In this document: one piece after another, positions 46,125-57,179 of the stretch
Numbering within the stretch: the stretch's first letter is position 1
How the letters are laid out: the number at the start of each line of letters is the position of its first letter
Assembly (NCBI GenBank): GCA_000711775.1
Contig: ARYC01018371.1
Location: 1 to 64,000 of the forward strand
Direction of reading: 5' to 3'
DNA from: Oxytricha trifallax
Taxonomy: Eukaryota; Ciliophora; Spirotrichea; Sporadotrichida; Oxytrichidae
Length of the DNA: 64,000 bases
Made by a program: the position numbers and the translations under genes
The notes under the pieces: generated by a model
Seen by the model: the letters and a program-made list of their open reading frames with translations, nothing else
The model's database searches: none
Told to the model about the DNA's origin: nothing

Positions 46125-46618
46125 ATATTTTTTATTTTTAATTTCTATTTTAATAACAGAGACTTCAAGTGATAGCTCTGGTAGTTCTTTATGAGAGTTC
46201 ATCTCAATCACACTTTTTATTGCTGCCAAAGTAATTCTTTTTTAGTTTGATGGAAGTGCTGTTGTTTTTCTTAAAATGTTAGCTCATATTTAAATTTGAA
46301 TTTAAAATTATAAACTGCCTCTATAACTGAGAGCTTATATGAGAGCTTTGCAAGCCTACAAGTTTCAAGGGAAGTTTTTAGAGTATTAGAGAAGAAATAT
46401 GAGTGTTAAGAGACGATCCAGCTCTAAATATGGGTGAGGAAGTAACCATTTTTACTTTCAATAATAAGTTGATTATAGTACGTACCGATTTAGTAGGTGC
46501 ACCTAATTAAGTACGTACTCCTATAGGATGCCCATTTTTAATAGTAAGTTTTACAGAGGTATATAATTGAAATCAATAAACTTAAATTTGAATATCATTT
46601 CATAGATCTGTAAAAAAG

Positions 46619-47200
46619 ATGGAGTCAATGAATGATGCAATGAAAAGAGTGCAAGCTCAAGAATTGATTCAAAGATTTAGAAGCAAGGAGGATTTGCATC
46701 GCTACCTGGTGAAGCAAGGTAAGGAACTCATAGTAACTTATCTTGATTATGTAGTTGGTTTGTTCCTGCTAACGATGGATGGTACTAAAATTTCATTTCT
46801 AAGAGCTATACTCTGCGAAGAGAAGAAAGCATTGAAAACTTAAGATGTAAAGTTTGCAGAGATTCCAAACTATCCAGAGATTTTAGTTACTAAATTATAT
46901 GATGATGCTATGAACGACCCAGAGGTTTCACTGTACCTGCCTACTAAGATACAGTTGTCAAATAAACTACCTGAAAGAAACTATTTCTTTGGCATACTTG
47001 CAACAATTAAAGGTGATTACTTGAAAGAAATTATTCAAGAATCTCATAAGAAAAGGTACAGCATCTCTTCAGAAGATAAGGACAAACAAGGGATCAAGAT
47101 AAGTGAGAGCTGGCTATCAGAGCTGCAGAAGCACCCTTATATTTCAAGTAAGATTTGTAGCTTAACTCTTTAGAAAAATCTGGTACTGGCATCTTCTTGA
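46619..47200 (+). CDS. TBE-B 22-kDa protein, intact
   Basis: ATG 46619 to TGA 47198-47200, 193 codons in one frame, with TAA/TAG as glutamine (for example KALKTQDVKF). Predicted mass about 22 kDa, as expected for this TBE protein. Start MESMNDAMKRVQAQEL is shared with TBE-A. Conserved motifs are SFLRAILCEEKKALKT, IPNYPEI, LPERNYFFGI and HPYISSKIC, which also recur in fossils F1 and F2. No known domain recognised. Separated by about 490 bases from the divergent kinase start. Confidence 0.9.
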
Positions 47201-47429
47201 TGAAGGAATAGAGCAAGCTTCACAGAGAGCGAAAGTCGCAGACAAAGTATGAAGTTAGCAAGAGACTTTATTCAAATATTTAGCCTCCAGAGTCAATGAA
47301 CATAGATGCTGGAGCTGGCAGCAAGAGAAGAAACTTAACAGGAGGATAGCAAGAAGTAGAAGAAAAGAAAGAGAATCCAGCTCCAACTAAAGAATTTTAA
47401 ATGTGACTATATATTCATTAACTTAACTA

Positions 47430-48330
47430 CAAAACTAATTTATATACATTCACTCTCGCTTCTTTCGCAAACTTTTAAGCTAACTAATTATCTACTCTCT
47501 TCGCTGAGCTTTTAATAAAGTCTACTGTATCGATAGGTAGGTCATGCATCAAGTGGTATAGCAGCAGTTTCTTGTAATGACTTTTTAATATACCCCAGTA
47601 GAACTCAATTCCATTAAGCTATAGACTGTAAGGTACGTTGAACACTGGCGTTATTCTAAGTTATTTATAACTCTTCCTTGTTTCTTTAGTCATATGAACA
47701 GAAAGATTATCAACAAACAGTATAATGTCTTATTCAGGGTACTTCTCTCTCAGCTGTTCTAAGAACTTTATATACTGCTCTTTCTAATAGACCGAGGATG
47801 AATAACATAAGTTTCTAAACCAGTATCATCACTAATACCTCCAAGAATTGCCATTGTTTATACTTTGACTTTCTCGTCATATACCTCTATATTACTATGC
47901 CTCTTATACCAAGACTTCTAGATGAAAGTGTTGAAGATAAACTCAGCCTCGTCAGCATGAATAAACTTAATATTGTTCTATTAGGCTCTCTGCATTTAAT
48001 CATAAATATAATTTAAAATTTCTGTTGTAAATTTGCAGAGTGAAACTAATCAATCGCTCTCTTGATACTATTCACACCTTTGTAAGAGATACCATTTCAT
48101 TTATAAATGCTTGCTACAGATTTTGCAGAGTTTTTTAACTCATGGAACTGGCGGTGAAACATAGTAACTCATTGTTCGAGAGAGAAGTGCACCCAATACT
48201 TCAATGTTTATTCATTTATATGATAGTAAATATGCTTCTAAAGAAACTTTGACTTCCTCTAAGGCATAGAATTCAGCTATTATTGCTTTAGTTATACTGC
48301 TAAAAGACAATGGGAGTGAACAGTTGATGG
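47430..48330 (-). pseudogene. TBE-B transposase (42-kDa class), nearly whole, catalytic triad present
   Basis: Minus strand. Blocks: FHRQFHELKNSAKSVASIYK, ILNYIYDQMQRAQQNNIKF, IHADEAEF (first Asp), MAILGGISDDTGLETYVIH, then after a frame slip near 47780 QYIKFLEQLREKYPEQDII, LFVDNLSVH (second Asp) and LNGIEFYWGILKSHYKKLLL (Glu). I count 34 residues between the second Asp and the Glu: DD34E, IS630/Tc1-mariner type. One slip separates the two catalytic halves and another lies near the N-terminal part, so it is not translatable as one protein. Confidence 0.85.
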
Positions 48331-48503
48331 ACTTCGCTTTAAGAGCAGTGCAATTGACTTATAATTGAGTACTCGTTTGACTTATTAACTGTAGATATCA
48401 CATCCATAAAGCAGTTTAAACACTAAATAACCCCAAACTCTAACAAATTCCCTACTAATCAAAGCACATATAAACCTCATTAAGGGGTTTTGGTGTTTTT
48501 ATT

Positions 48504-51214
48504 ATTTTCTTTTTAAAGTTATAATTTGTTAAAAGTTGAGATTAACAAGGAGATCAAAGTTTGAAAATATCAAATCCTTGTGAAATTCACTTAAAAATCA
48601 GATTAATTATATCACAAATGTATAAACATGGACTCGCCCTCCACAATACTATGAAGATCCTTATATTAATTTTAGATGAGTTCTATTTTATAGGGGAATA
48701 AGATATAGATAAAGCTCATAAAAGATCGATTTACAACACTTGACTTTGCTCTCCATAATATTTAAGTAGAGCGTGAACATCTCAAAAAGACAAAGACTTT
48801 TAGTTCTAATGATTAGAATGTTCTCAAACGATAAGAAGCTACAAAACAAAAGAATTTGAGTAAAAAATAGTAAAGATTGATTAGATAATGATTAAAGAAT
48901 TGATTAAATTTTCTACGAATCTATATAATAGGTATTACTACTCTAGATTTAAACACTAGATTTAAACTAAATAAAACTTTACTTATAAACATTAGTGCTT
49001 AGAGAAGTAATAACAATGTAAAAGGTACGAAACTTAAAATAACACAGCTATGTTTGACTATTCACTTATAAATTTTATAAAAAATATTCTTCCTCCAAAA
49101 TTATCATTTGACAATCAATTTAAGGCCTTAATTTTAAACATTTCAACAAAAATAATCAAAAATACCTCAACACTTTTAATGGGTAAAATATAGTTATTTT
49201 GGTAGAGAATAGAGACCATCTCATATATCAAGAAACAGTAAGTGTCAGAATTACATACTTTAATTTAGTTTTAAATTTTAGAGAATAACCAAATATGTGA
49301 GATTCAGCTTGATTGAATAAATTTTAATTGAATTTACAGGCTTATTTCACAAGTTGCCGTAGGAATTATTGATGCCACTAGATTATATTTTAGTTAGTAA
49401 TATTTTTTTAGTGCAAAGTATATTTTGAAGCTGTTTCTCATAATAAATAAGCTTCTACAATTATATATATTTTAATTGAAGGTGAATATATTTTTTTAAA
49501 AATAGTAAATTCAAAAGATATATACTTTTAGCCAATTAATTGACGATGTCAATTTCTATCTGAAAAACATTATAGAGGAATATATTAATGTATTTAGGGA
49601 GCAAAGCACGCAAGTATTGATTATAGTTTTCATTTTAGTTTAAATGCATATCTTTTGATTATTTTAATTGGTTTAGAATTGAATGCTCCTTAATAAATAT
49701 TATGTCATAAACAGTTTAAAGCAAGGCATATTTTTATTTTCATAGAAAATACACTTTTTGTAATTTACAGAAAAAAGACATTTAAATTATGAAGGAAATT
49801 ATTTGACTTTGAATTAAGTTAGCATAACTAGCTATCAATGATATTACTTCAAATTGTGGTGTTTCTAGAATTTTATTCTTATCTATCAATAGATTTAGTA
49901 TATAAATTATTTAAAAATATAGTCACTGCGAAAATAACAAGATTAAACACATTTAGCCCATTATAATATTTCAAACGAATTTTCTTTTAATGATCTGCGA
50001 TATTCAAGTTTAAAATGATAATTAATGAAGGTCTTTTCGTTCTAGAAGAGAAATATGAGAGGAGTTCAGGGTTTATTTTATAAAACTGTGTTAGGAATCT
50101 CATGAAAAAAATAGTTACTCATCTGAAAAACCTAAATAAATTTATAAATGCAACAGTACAAAATAGTTGAAAGTTTAATTAATATCTTTTTGTTAATAGA
50201 ATTAATTTCATTTAACATTGCTTTAATTATAATTTCAATTTTTTCTTATAATAAAAATTGATGAAATAAGAAAAGGAAGATAAAGAGTATGAAATAAGAA
50301 TATTTACAGGGAAGTAAAGAGTAAATATTGATAAATATTTGCATATTAAAACCTACAAATAAAACTATTAATCCATTAATATTAGTCAACATTAATGCAT
50401 ATAATTATTTCATTTCCGACAATAATAAACTACACTTTTTCATTTTAAGAACTTCGAAATTAAATGTAACAGAAATTTAAGTCCATATCAACCTGCATGG
50501 CTCATCTCACTTTGAAAAAACAACATAAATCACTTGTCCTCTTTGACATAAAATTATTTGTAATATCAATTCGTTTTATTTAGTCTTAAACAGCAGCAGT
50601 TACTGTTCAGATCTAACTCCTCGAAAGAGAATTTATCATAGGTTTCTTATGCATCATAACCAATATACTTACAATTTGTGTTATATTATTATTTTTGAAG
50701 GGAAAATTTGAATTAGTTACATAATTACAAAAGATATGTGAATAAAGCTAGTTATGTATTAATATATAATATCGTTAATAAACTAAAATGACTGGTAAAT
50801 AGTTATGTCTGATTATAAGTTATGGCATCGAATGGCTCATCAATTTGTGCTACTAATAACTTTTGTCTTCACTCACTTATATTAAATAATCCATATTAAT
50901 TATATATGAGAAATGTTTAATTTTTTTTATTTTTGATTGTAAATTACATATTATAAAAGAATTGAATAGTTTTAAGAACAAAATTTAATATTGTAACAAG
51001 CAAATCAAGTCAGTATTTTAATAATATAGAACAAATACATTTTATAGCCATTACATTAGATTATAAATAATAATACTTTCGATTTTTGTCGTAGAACTTA
51101 TACTTAAATTAAAAAATTAACATTGAATTAGTGAAGATACTGAATAGAACGTGACATAAAATTTAAGATGGCACATACTTCTAGTTAATAGTTCCTCAGC
51201 CTAGGTTTTCCCTA
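48504..51214. other. AT-rich stretch right of TBE-B, no gene supported
   Basis: A richer patch at 48620-48780 contains an imperfect direct repeat (CTCGCCCTCCACAATACT and CTTTGCTCTCCATAATATT). No frame is convincing. The remainder to 51180 is AT-rich. Confidence 0.4.
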
Positions 51215-52780
51215 ATGGGTTCAAACCTCAAGCTCTCTAAAGCACAAAGCAACACACAATGCTAAGCTACCAATGGACACAACTCAGACGACAAATGGGA
51301 AAATGATAGTGAAATTTCTGACTAAGACTTTAACTCCTATCGTCCAAAAACTTTATGCCCAAATACTCGTTCTCAGACTCAGATACTAATTTCAAAAAAG
51401 AACTTTAAAAAGTTCTACCTAACAATAAGGATGGCTAACACACTGAGATTTTCAATTGGTACAAAATGATTTATACGACATAAAAGAAAAACTTGTACAA
51501 ATCTCAATACTTGGAAGACGTGGACTTATACAAAGACTCCATATACCAGAAAGCCTAAGGGTACAACCCATAGGTAATACCTAAGCTACCCTCAAACAAT
51601 AACTCGTTCAAATAACTATATATTAATATTACTTACTAGTAGAGTCACACCCAATACTATACTAACAAAGAACAAAACAATAAGGTAACACTTCCAGAAG
51701 CCAAAAACCTTATGACGAGTCACTAGTTAGGTCTAGAAAAAGTTCTTAAAAGAACACCCAGAGACCCCTAAACATAAACCACACTACTAAATATGTTAAG
51801 GACAAACTCTTATTTAATAATGGAGATGTAAACCATAAGACTTTTAACCAAATGCTAACTACTCAAAGAACAAACCTACCTTCTTTAATACTAATAAAAG
51901 AAGACAACCTGACAATTTCAACTTTGATCAGAATCAAATTCAAGTGGTGGATTAGTTGGATTTAGGAAAAAATCAATCAGAATCAAAAACCCAAATTCCT
52001 AAGGAATCACTCCCAAAAATCTTTTCTCAACCCAGTATTCAACAATTAGGGGTACTAAATAGGTGGTTTAATAATACGTCATTCAATGAGACATCAGATT
52101 CTGATCAGATACTGATAGATTCTTCTATAGAAAATAAACCAACTCATACTTCGAACAGGTATTAACATACTATCAAGCTAGACATATTATTATAAACTAA
52201 TGAAGTTCAAATGAAACTACTCACGAGTTAACACAAAATGTTTAAAAATAACGATCCTAGATTTCAACTTCTTCAATAGCTAATTGAAGCGAAGCAAAAG
52301 AACAGAGATCCGAACTTTATTATTATTATTTAATGCTTTACAGAAATAAATACTGGGGATTAAACCAACCAGGAATATATAATCATTTTATGCTCTTTCT
52401 TCCCTTTCTCGCTATTGGTGTCCTGTATTGGAGACCGATCCGAACTTTAAACAGGAAGAAATCTAGCTACTCAACTAACTCAGCATATCATTCCAAGCTT
52501 AACTACAATTAAGAAGTATAAACGAGAGAGCCCTTCTCACCAACAACCCTCAATATAATGACAAGTGAAGCAATGTTGGTCATCATCATGAATCGAACAC
52601 TTTAGTCTAAGACTTTGAAATAAAAAGAAGACATAGGAAATTATACAGAAAAAGAAAAAAAGAGCAAGAATAAACTGAGAGAGAGAAGAGAAATTACAAA
52701 GAAAAGTATTTTGAAAGTAATTAATGTCCATATTAATGAAATCATACTTAAAAACAAAAGGGCAAGACCCTTATATATAT
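51215..52780 (+). pseudogene. Long A-rich coding tract, unknown germline gene or retroelement-like relic
   Basis: The plus strand is rich in A and C and poor in G, unlike the rest of the window. ATG 51215 starts MGSNLKLSKAQSNTQCQ; successive open stretches include HTEIFNWYKMIYTTQ, SQYLEDVDLYKDSIYQKAQG, NQSESKTQIPKESLPKIFSQ, LNRWFNNTSFNETSDSDQIL and a basic C-terminal part (NYTEKEKKSKNKLRERREIT). The middle stretch alone is open for about 190 codons. TAA/TAG are frequent as glutamine. It is not in one frame. A-rich sense strand and basic tail resemble retroelement gag-like genes, but no reverse transcriptase follows; a germline-limited gene is the alternative. Confidence 0.45.
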
Positions 52781-52796
52781 ATATATATATATATTA
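52772..52796. repeat. (TA)n microsatellite
   Basis: About 12 TA units at the 3' end of the A-rich coding tract. Confidence 0.9.
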
Positions 52797-52865
52797 ACAT
52801 ATATTTAAGAGCAGGGGTTCCCAGAGACCTCAATGTGATCATATAATTATTATATTTAAATTAAA

Positions 52866-53130
52866 ATGAAGTGTGTTTTAAAGCTGAGTGACTAGGATGT
52901 GAATTTCAAAAGTATTGTTCTAATTCAAATTAAAAACCGAAATCAAAAGGATTTGCAAGACTACCGACGAGTCGGTTACTTATATAAGAACTTATTTAAT
53001 AATAATATAAATGATATTTCTTTAAATTGTGCACAAAGAGAGAAGAGTAAAAATGAACTTGCAACAGCTGCTCTGAATGACCTAATAATCAGAAAAGACC
53101 AAGATAAGTTTCTATTTAGATAAAAAACAC
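52866..53130 (+). CDS. Candidate MDS, 5' end of an unknown gene
   Basis: ATG 52866 starts MKCVLKLSDQDVNFKSIV; the frame continues with KDLQDYRRVGYLYKNL and KSKNELATAALNDLIIRKDQ to FLFRQ near 53123 (TAA as Gln), where the sequence turns AT-rich. The frame has no TGA for more than 1 kb, but beyond about 53560 that openness is the antisense of another gene. A second coding-like patch in the same frame (KCLVARLQSRKLSLIKVAEK) at 53205-53290 could be a following segment. Hydrophilic, with helix-forming repeats of Lys/Asp. No family recognised. Convergent with 53559-54068. Confidence 0.55.
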
Positions 53131-53558
53131 ATTTTTAAATATTATGTTATTTTCATTCGAAATAAATTAATATTATTAAATAGATACTGATATGTGGTAG
53201 TAAAATTAGGAAGTGCTTAGTTGCTCGCTTATAATCTAGGAAACTATCATTAATAAAAGTTGCAGAAAAAACTCTATTTAACTACATAAATTATGAAAAT
53301 ATAAAATCTTAATTTTCGAATCAATCCATAATTTATAATTTAATACTGCGATATTACAAGTACGAATAATAGAATCTATAAATATTCAAAATTATATATT
53401 CAATATTTTTATATTAAATAAAAACTTTTGAGTAAAGTTTGAAAGAATTTTTTTATTAATAAATTAATCAACAATTTATCTAATACTTTAATGTATATAT
53501 TTAAGTCTTGAGCATTTTTATTGTCTATTTGGAACTCATCAAACTAGTCAAGCAGCAT

Positions 53559-54068
53559 TCAAGTCTCGTTATCATACTCTAAAGGAAATTGGCTGTGCTC
53601 AAGCTGCTTTTCCTCTTCTTCTCTAATGCTTTCATCTTCCTTCTGTCCCTTGATTTCCTCCTTTTTTTAGTGCTCTGCCACCTCCTGAGAGTTTCTATTG
53701 CCACTATGCTCTTGCAAACTGCTGTCTAAGTTCTCGTCATCGCTTAAACTGGTCTCTTCATCCATGCCTCGATCCGAGTGCTCATCAGTGTAGATGTTCC
53801 AGTAGAGGTGGTCGTGGAGCTCTGGCACCTTCTCACAGATAAATAACACGACTCTGGTTTGGTCATTAGCATACACCAGCTTCGTGTGCTCCACCCACAC
53901 AGCCTTTCTTCTGGGGTTGTTTTCATAGATAACCTTGGCGTGGATGGCGTTCCTGATGATCTTGGCGTCGAGGATGTCTCGCATTCTGCAGGCCTCTTTC
54001 TTTTTCCAGTAGTGCTTGCTATCTCTTCTGTGGTTGAGGACCCTTGCACTGATCTGAATCAGACTCAA
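53559..54068 (-). CDS. Terminal coding segment of a host gene, acidic C-terminus
   Basis: Minus strand, open from a TGA at 54078-54080 to TGA 53559-53561. Third codon positions are strongly G/C in the first 130 codons, unlike anything else nearby, which marks real and possibly highly expressed coding DNA. Blocks: HYWKKKEACRMRDILDAKII, RRKAVWVEHTKLVYANDQ, VVLFICEKVPELHDHLYWN, followed by an acidic/glutamate-rich tail (EETSLSDDENLDSS, EEEEKQLEHS) in which a TAA is read as Gln (AEHQKK). No start codon is visible within the segment, so the 5' part lies elsewhere. TTGAG at 54065-54068 also occurs near 54126, a possible short pointer. Family unknown. Confidence 0.8.
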
Positions 54069-54122
54069 TTGCTAATTTCAAAGTTTTTATATTTAACTTA
54101 ATTATAAATTTAATAGGGCGTC

Positions 54123-54336
54123 TCAATTTTTAATTATTAGGACTTGGGCTTTAATTGGCCTATTAAAAATTTTAATACTAAAAGCTTGCCTAACTTAAAG
54201 AATTAGTGTTGCAGACTAACTAGTGGGTAAATGTGCCATTGAAGCCCTGAAAGTATAGTCACCCGATAGCCCTTGAAAAGTCACATCAGCAACAAGTCCA
54301 CTGTATGCAGAAGTATTTCCCTGGCTGAGATAAATG
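54123..54336 (-). CDS. Second coding segment of a split host gene
   Basis: Minus strand, reading LSQGNTSAYSGLVADVTFQG, SGDYTFRASMAHLPTSQSAT and VRQAFSIKIFNRPIK to TGA 54123-54125. Composition is coding-like and TAG/TAA occur as Gln. Alternating hydrophobic residues suggest a beta-sandwich-type domain; family unknown. It is separated from the larger segment at 54740-55505 by AT-rich DNA holding a TIR element. The two frames do not join simply by removing that element, so true segment boundaries (pointers) must lie inside the flanks. Confidence 0.65.
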
Positions 54337-54354
54337 TGAAATACAAAATATTTA

Positions 54355-54717
54355 ATCTATCTCAAAATTTTGTTGATTTCGAGATAGAGAGTGCGATAAA
54401 ATATTAATTTAATTTAATATAGTATAATGTTATAAAAATATAATTACTTTTTAAATAATTTTAAGTTCATATAAAATATTTAAATGAATTAAATATGAAT
54501 GAGTAATAATATATATTTAAAATGCTTTGTTTTTAAATTTTTAATCATTAATTAATTAGAAGCTATTGATATATGAAGCACTTTATCTATTTAAAAAATG
54601 AACTTTAAGTAATTCAAAAAGTAATTACATTTTTATACACATTATACCATATTAAATTAAAATTTATAATTTATCGCACTCTCTCTCTCTCGAAATCAAC
54701 AAAATTTCGAGATAGAT
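54355..54717. mobile_element. TIR-bearing insert (about 363 bp) between two coding segments
   Basis: Ends are inverted copies of about 45 bases: ATCTATCTC, AAATTTTGTTGATTTCGAGA, then a GAGAGTGCGATAAA module. TA flanks both sides (54353-54354, 54718-54719). The right copy has a short expansion of CT repeats. Interior is AT-rich and non-coding. Non-autonomous TA-targeting element, here acting as all or part of an internally eliminated sequence. Confidence 0.8.
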
Positions 54718-54739
54718 TAGTTATCAATTAGATTAAATA

Positions 54740-55505
54740 AAATAAAGATTAACATAGTGTAAGTAATTTCTTAATTATTCATTTAATTTTGGATTTTGCA
54801 TAAATCTTTGCTCATTGTTTGAATTTCATCGCTATAGTCTCCACCAGGAACGTTCAAAGCAATAGTGGAAAGTGATAAGAAGATTGGGTCACTTGTCAAT
54901 AGTGAGGCAGTCTTTGCGAGATAACTATCTTCGTAGAAATTACCAAGATTAGCTAAGACAGCTGAAAGATCATCGCTATCTGATGCAACTTTTATATATT
55001 AGCTTTTCATGCTTTAAGGATAATTTTGAGTCATAACCATGTTGTTTTAATTTCCCATGCCAGGCTAAATATTGTAATTTTATTACTACTTTTATTCATA
55101 TAATTTCTCCCTTAAAGTTAATACTTTCTTGCTGTTTATTGATCTTTTATTCCTAATTTATAATTTTCCTGGTGCCTTCATTTGATTTTATACTAGATTT
55201 CTGAATAATTTTTATAATTCTTTAAAGTTTAGCTGTTACTTTGAAATGACTTCAGTGTACTTCCATCTCTACTCTTTAATCAGATTGAGTGGAAATGATG
55301 TGAAATATTTCTCCTTGAACAAATGAAAACCTCTATTTTCATCTTTCTTGAAATCCGCTTTTAAGACCGAAACTGTAGTCATGTCCATGTTCATGGACCC
55401 AAAAGTAACGAAATACACATCAATACTCTCGAACACACCAAAATCTGTGGCCAGGTCTTTCATGGAGTAGGAATGTTTTGGAGGGAGGTGCTTAAATTCC
55501 GCCAT
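54740..55505 (-). CDS. First coding segment of a split host gene
   Basis: ATG 55503-55505 starts MAEFKHLPPKHSYSMKDL and the frame stays free of TGA for more than 270 codons, to about 54688, with many TAA/TAG glutamines in a Q/N-rich linker (about residues 145-175). Blocks: DFGVFESIDVYFVTFGSMNM, FKKDENRGFHLFKEKYFTSF, LSAVLANLGNFYEDSYLAKT, DPIFLSLSTIALNVPGGDY. Coding character fades after about 54750, where the MDS should end. The frame is also open upstream to 55562. This is the best-supported host gene in the window; product not recognised, probably a soluble cytoplasmic protein since no signal or membrane segment is seen. Confidence 0.85.
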
Positions 55506-55569
55506 CACGAACAAGGGGTTTGGACAGCTTTGAAAAGAGGGTCTGAAATTTATGCTTATCAAAGGATAC

Positions 55570-56300
55570 TATTATAAAGATTATTAATAAATGTAATGAT
55601 GATCAAAATAAACTTATTTCATCAATTATGAGTAGGTTTATTTAACAAAAGTTGTAAATAGACTTTCATGAATAAAGTTTGTTATGTAAAATCATAATAA
55701 ATTTAGAATGTTAAACTTACGAGATTTGTTGTTTCTTGAGATTTTAAGCACCATTAAATACAGTTAATTGTAAAAAGCCTTATTATAGGTTGTCTTTGGC
55801 TCATTGGTTCCTAAACTCTTCGTATATCTACATTAATAAGAAAATATATAAATAATTAAAGAATTATGATAAGTTTCTTCTTTTTAATTTATTTAAGAAT
55901 ATTATCAGATTGACTTGATTTATTTTATCTGACTTTCTCCCATATTCTTTTATTTTACTCTTGAGGTTTAATCTTAATTATAAAGGTAAGATCTCTGTTT
56001 TTTTATGAAATAATTCATATTGTAAAAGTTATTAAAATTATTGTATTTTAATTATCACTTATATTAAAGCTTCTAACAAGCACTACCTTGATAATGAAAA
56101 TAATTTGCGATATGCTTGAGATGATTAACTAGACCGAATTTAGCTAATTAAATGATCCATTAATCCCAATTTGAAAGGATATTTAATATATTAATTACTA
56201 TTAAAGAACCTTAAATTAAGTTATTAGGTTAGTACAATTTTTTTATAATTATGGAGAACAACCTCATAAAGAAATTTTAAGTAATAGAGTTTTTTAGAGT
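55570..56300. other. AT-rich stretch upstream of the split gene
   Basis: Would hold the 5' non-coding region of the gene starting at 55505. No motif recognised. Confidence 0.45.
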
Positions 56301-56304
56301 GAAA

Positions 56305-56430
56305 GATTTTTAATGTGAAATTATTGGCTAAATACAGATAGAGTTATATCAGCAGGAGCTATTGAAGCCAAATCTGCAATTGCATTAGAGGTAAAGCAGG
56401 GAAATGCCGATCAATATATCGATCATAAAT
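56305..56430 (+). CDS. Small coding-like island
   Basis: A plus-strand frame reads NYWLNTDRVISAGAIEAKSA then IALEVKQGNADQYIDHK, GC-richer than its surroundings, before turning AT-rich. It could be an isolated MDS. No start or stop is defined. Confidence 0.35.
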
Positions 56431-57179
56431 TTTTCAAATTTAAAAATTATAGTTAGTAATGAAATAGCTTAATACATTTATATTTCTTGAATATTAATTA
56501 AAATATAACAATTCATATCTAGCAAGCCATAAAACTTCTCTATGTATTCCTGCACATTTACTAATTAAACATGAAGTAAGTATCTTTTTTTGAATATATT
56601 AACTTGAAAATACTTATTTACCTCAAAATATAACAGTACTCTCACAAAATCTAAATATTTTTAAAATTCTAAGAATTTAAGCACTTATAATTACGCTAAA
56701 TAATACACTATTAACGCATATAAAACTAAGATTTCAATAACATACTAAAAACCTAATATAATTTCACCAACATATTATCTCCGTGAAATGACAAATGATT
56801 TTGGATATATAAAAAAATAAAAATATAAATTTCATAATATTAAGTTAAAGATTATAGCAGTCCATAAACTATAGAATACTCCCTTTTTTATTGCATTTTT
56901 GTCTTTAATAAAACTTATTTAATCTACTTATACTAAATTATAGGCAAATTATTTAATTTACTAATTTATAATTTCTTATATTTTTGTATTTTAGCAATAA
57001 TATGAGCAGATTCTGTTGGGGATCTAAAAAGATAAAATTTATTGTAAAATCTTTGAATTTATCCATTTATTATTTATATAAAAATTAAGATATTTTTACT
57101 TATTATTGTTTACAATGATATTTATTATAATTTCTAGGAACAAATATTTTTACTAGTTTAATCAATTAAATTTTAATTA

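Larger units (their letters stand above)
44376..48500 (-). mobile_element. TBE: TBE-B: telomere-bearing transposon, inverted, with nested MITE
   Basis: Left tip is one base plus AAAACACCAAAACCCC, right tip GGGGTTTTGGTGTTTT plus one base, each with one change from perfect A4C4/G4T4. ATT flanks both sides (44373-44375, 48501-48503). Subterminal repeats match TBE-A (TTATAAGTGC...GATTTGTAG). Gene order is that of TBE-A turned round: kinase (-), 22-kDa (+), transposase (-). Total 4125 bases, of which about 418 are a nested MITE, so TBE-B itself is shorter than TBE-A through small deletions in the kinase region. Confidence 0.95.

Noticed and set aside
53560-54101. Long plus-strand frame continuous from 52866
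   Set aside because: Over this interval it is antisense, in codon register, to the clearly coding minus-strand segment, which simply lacks TCA codons.
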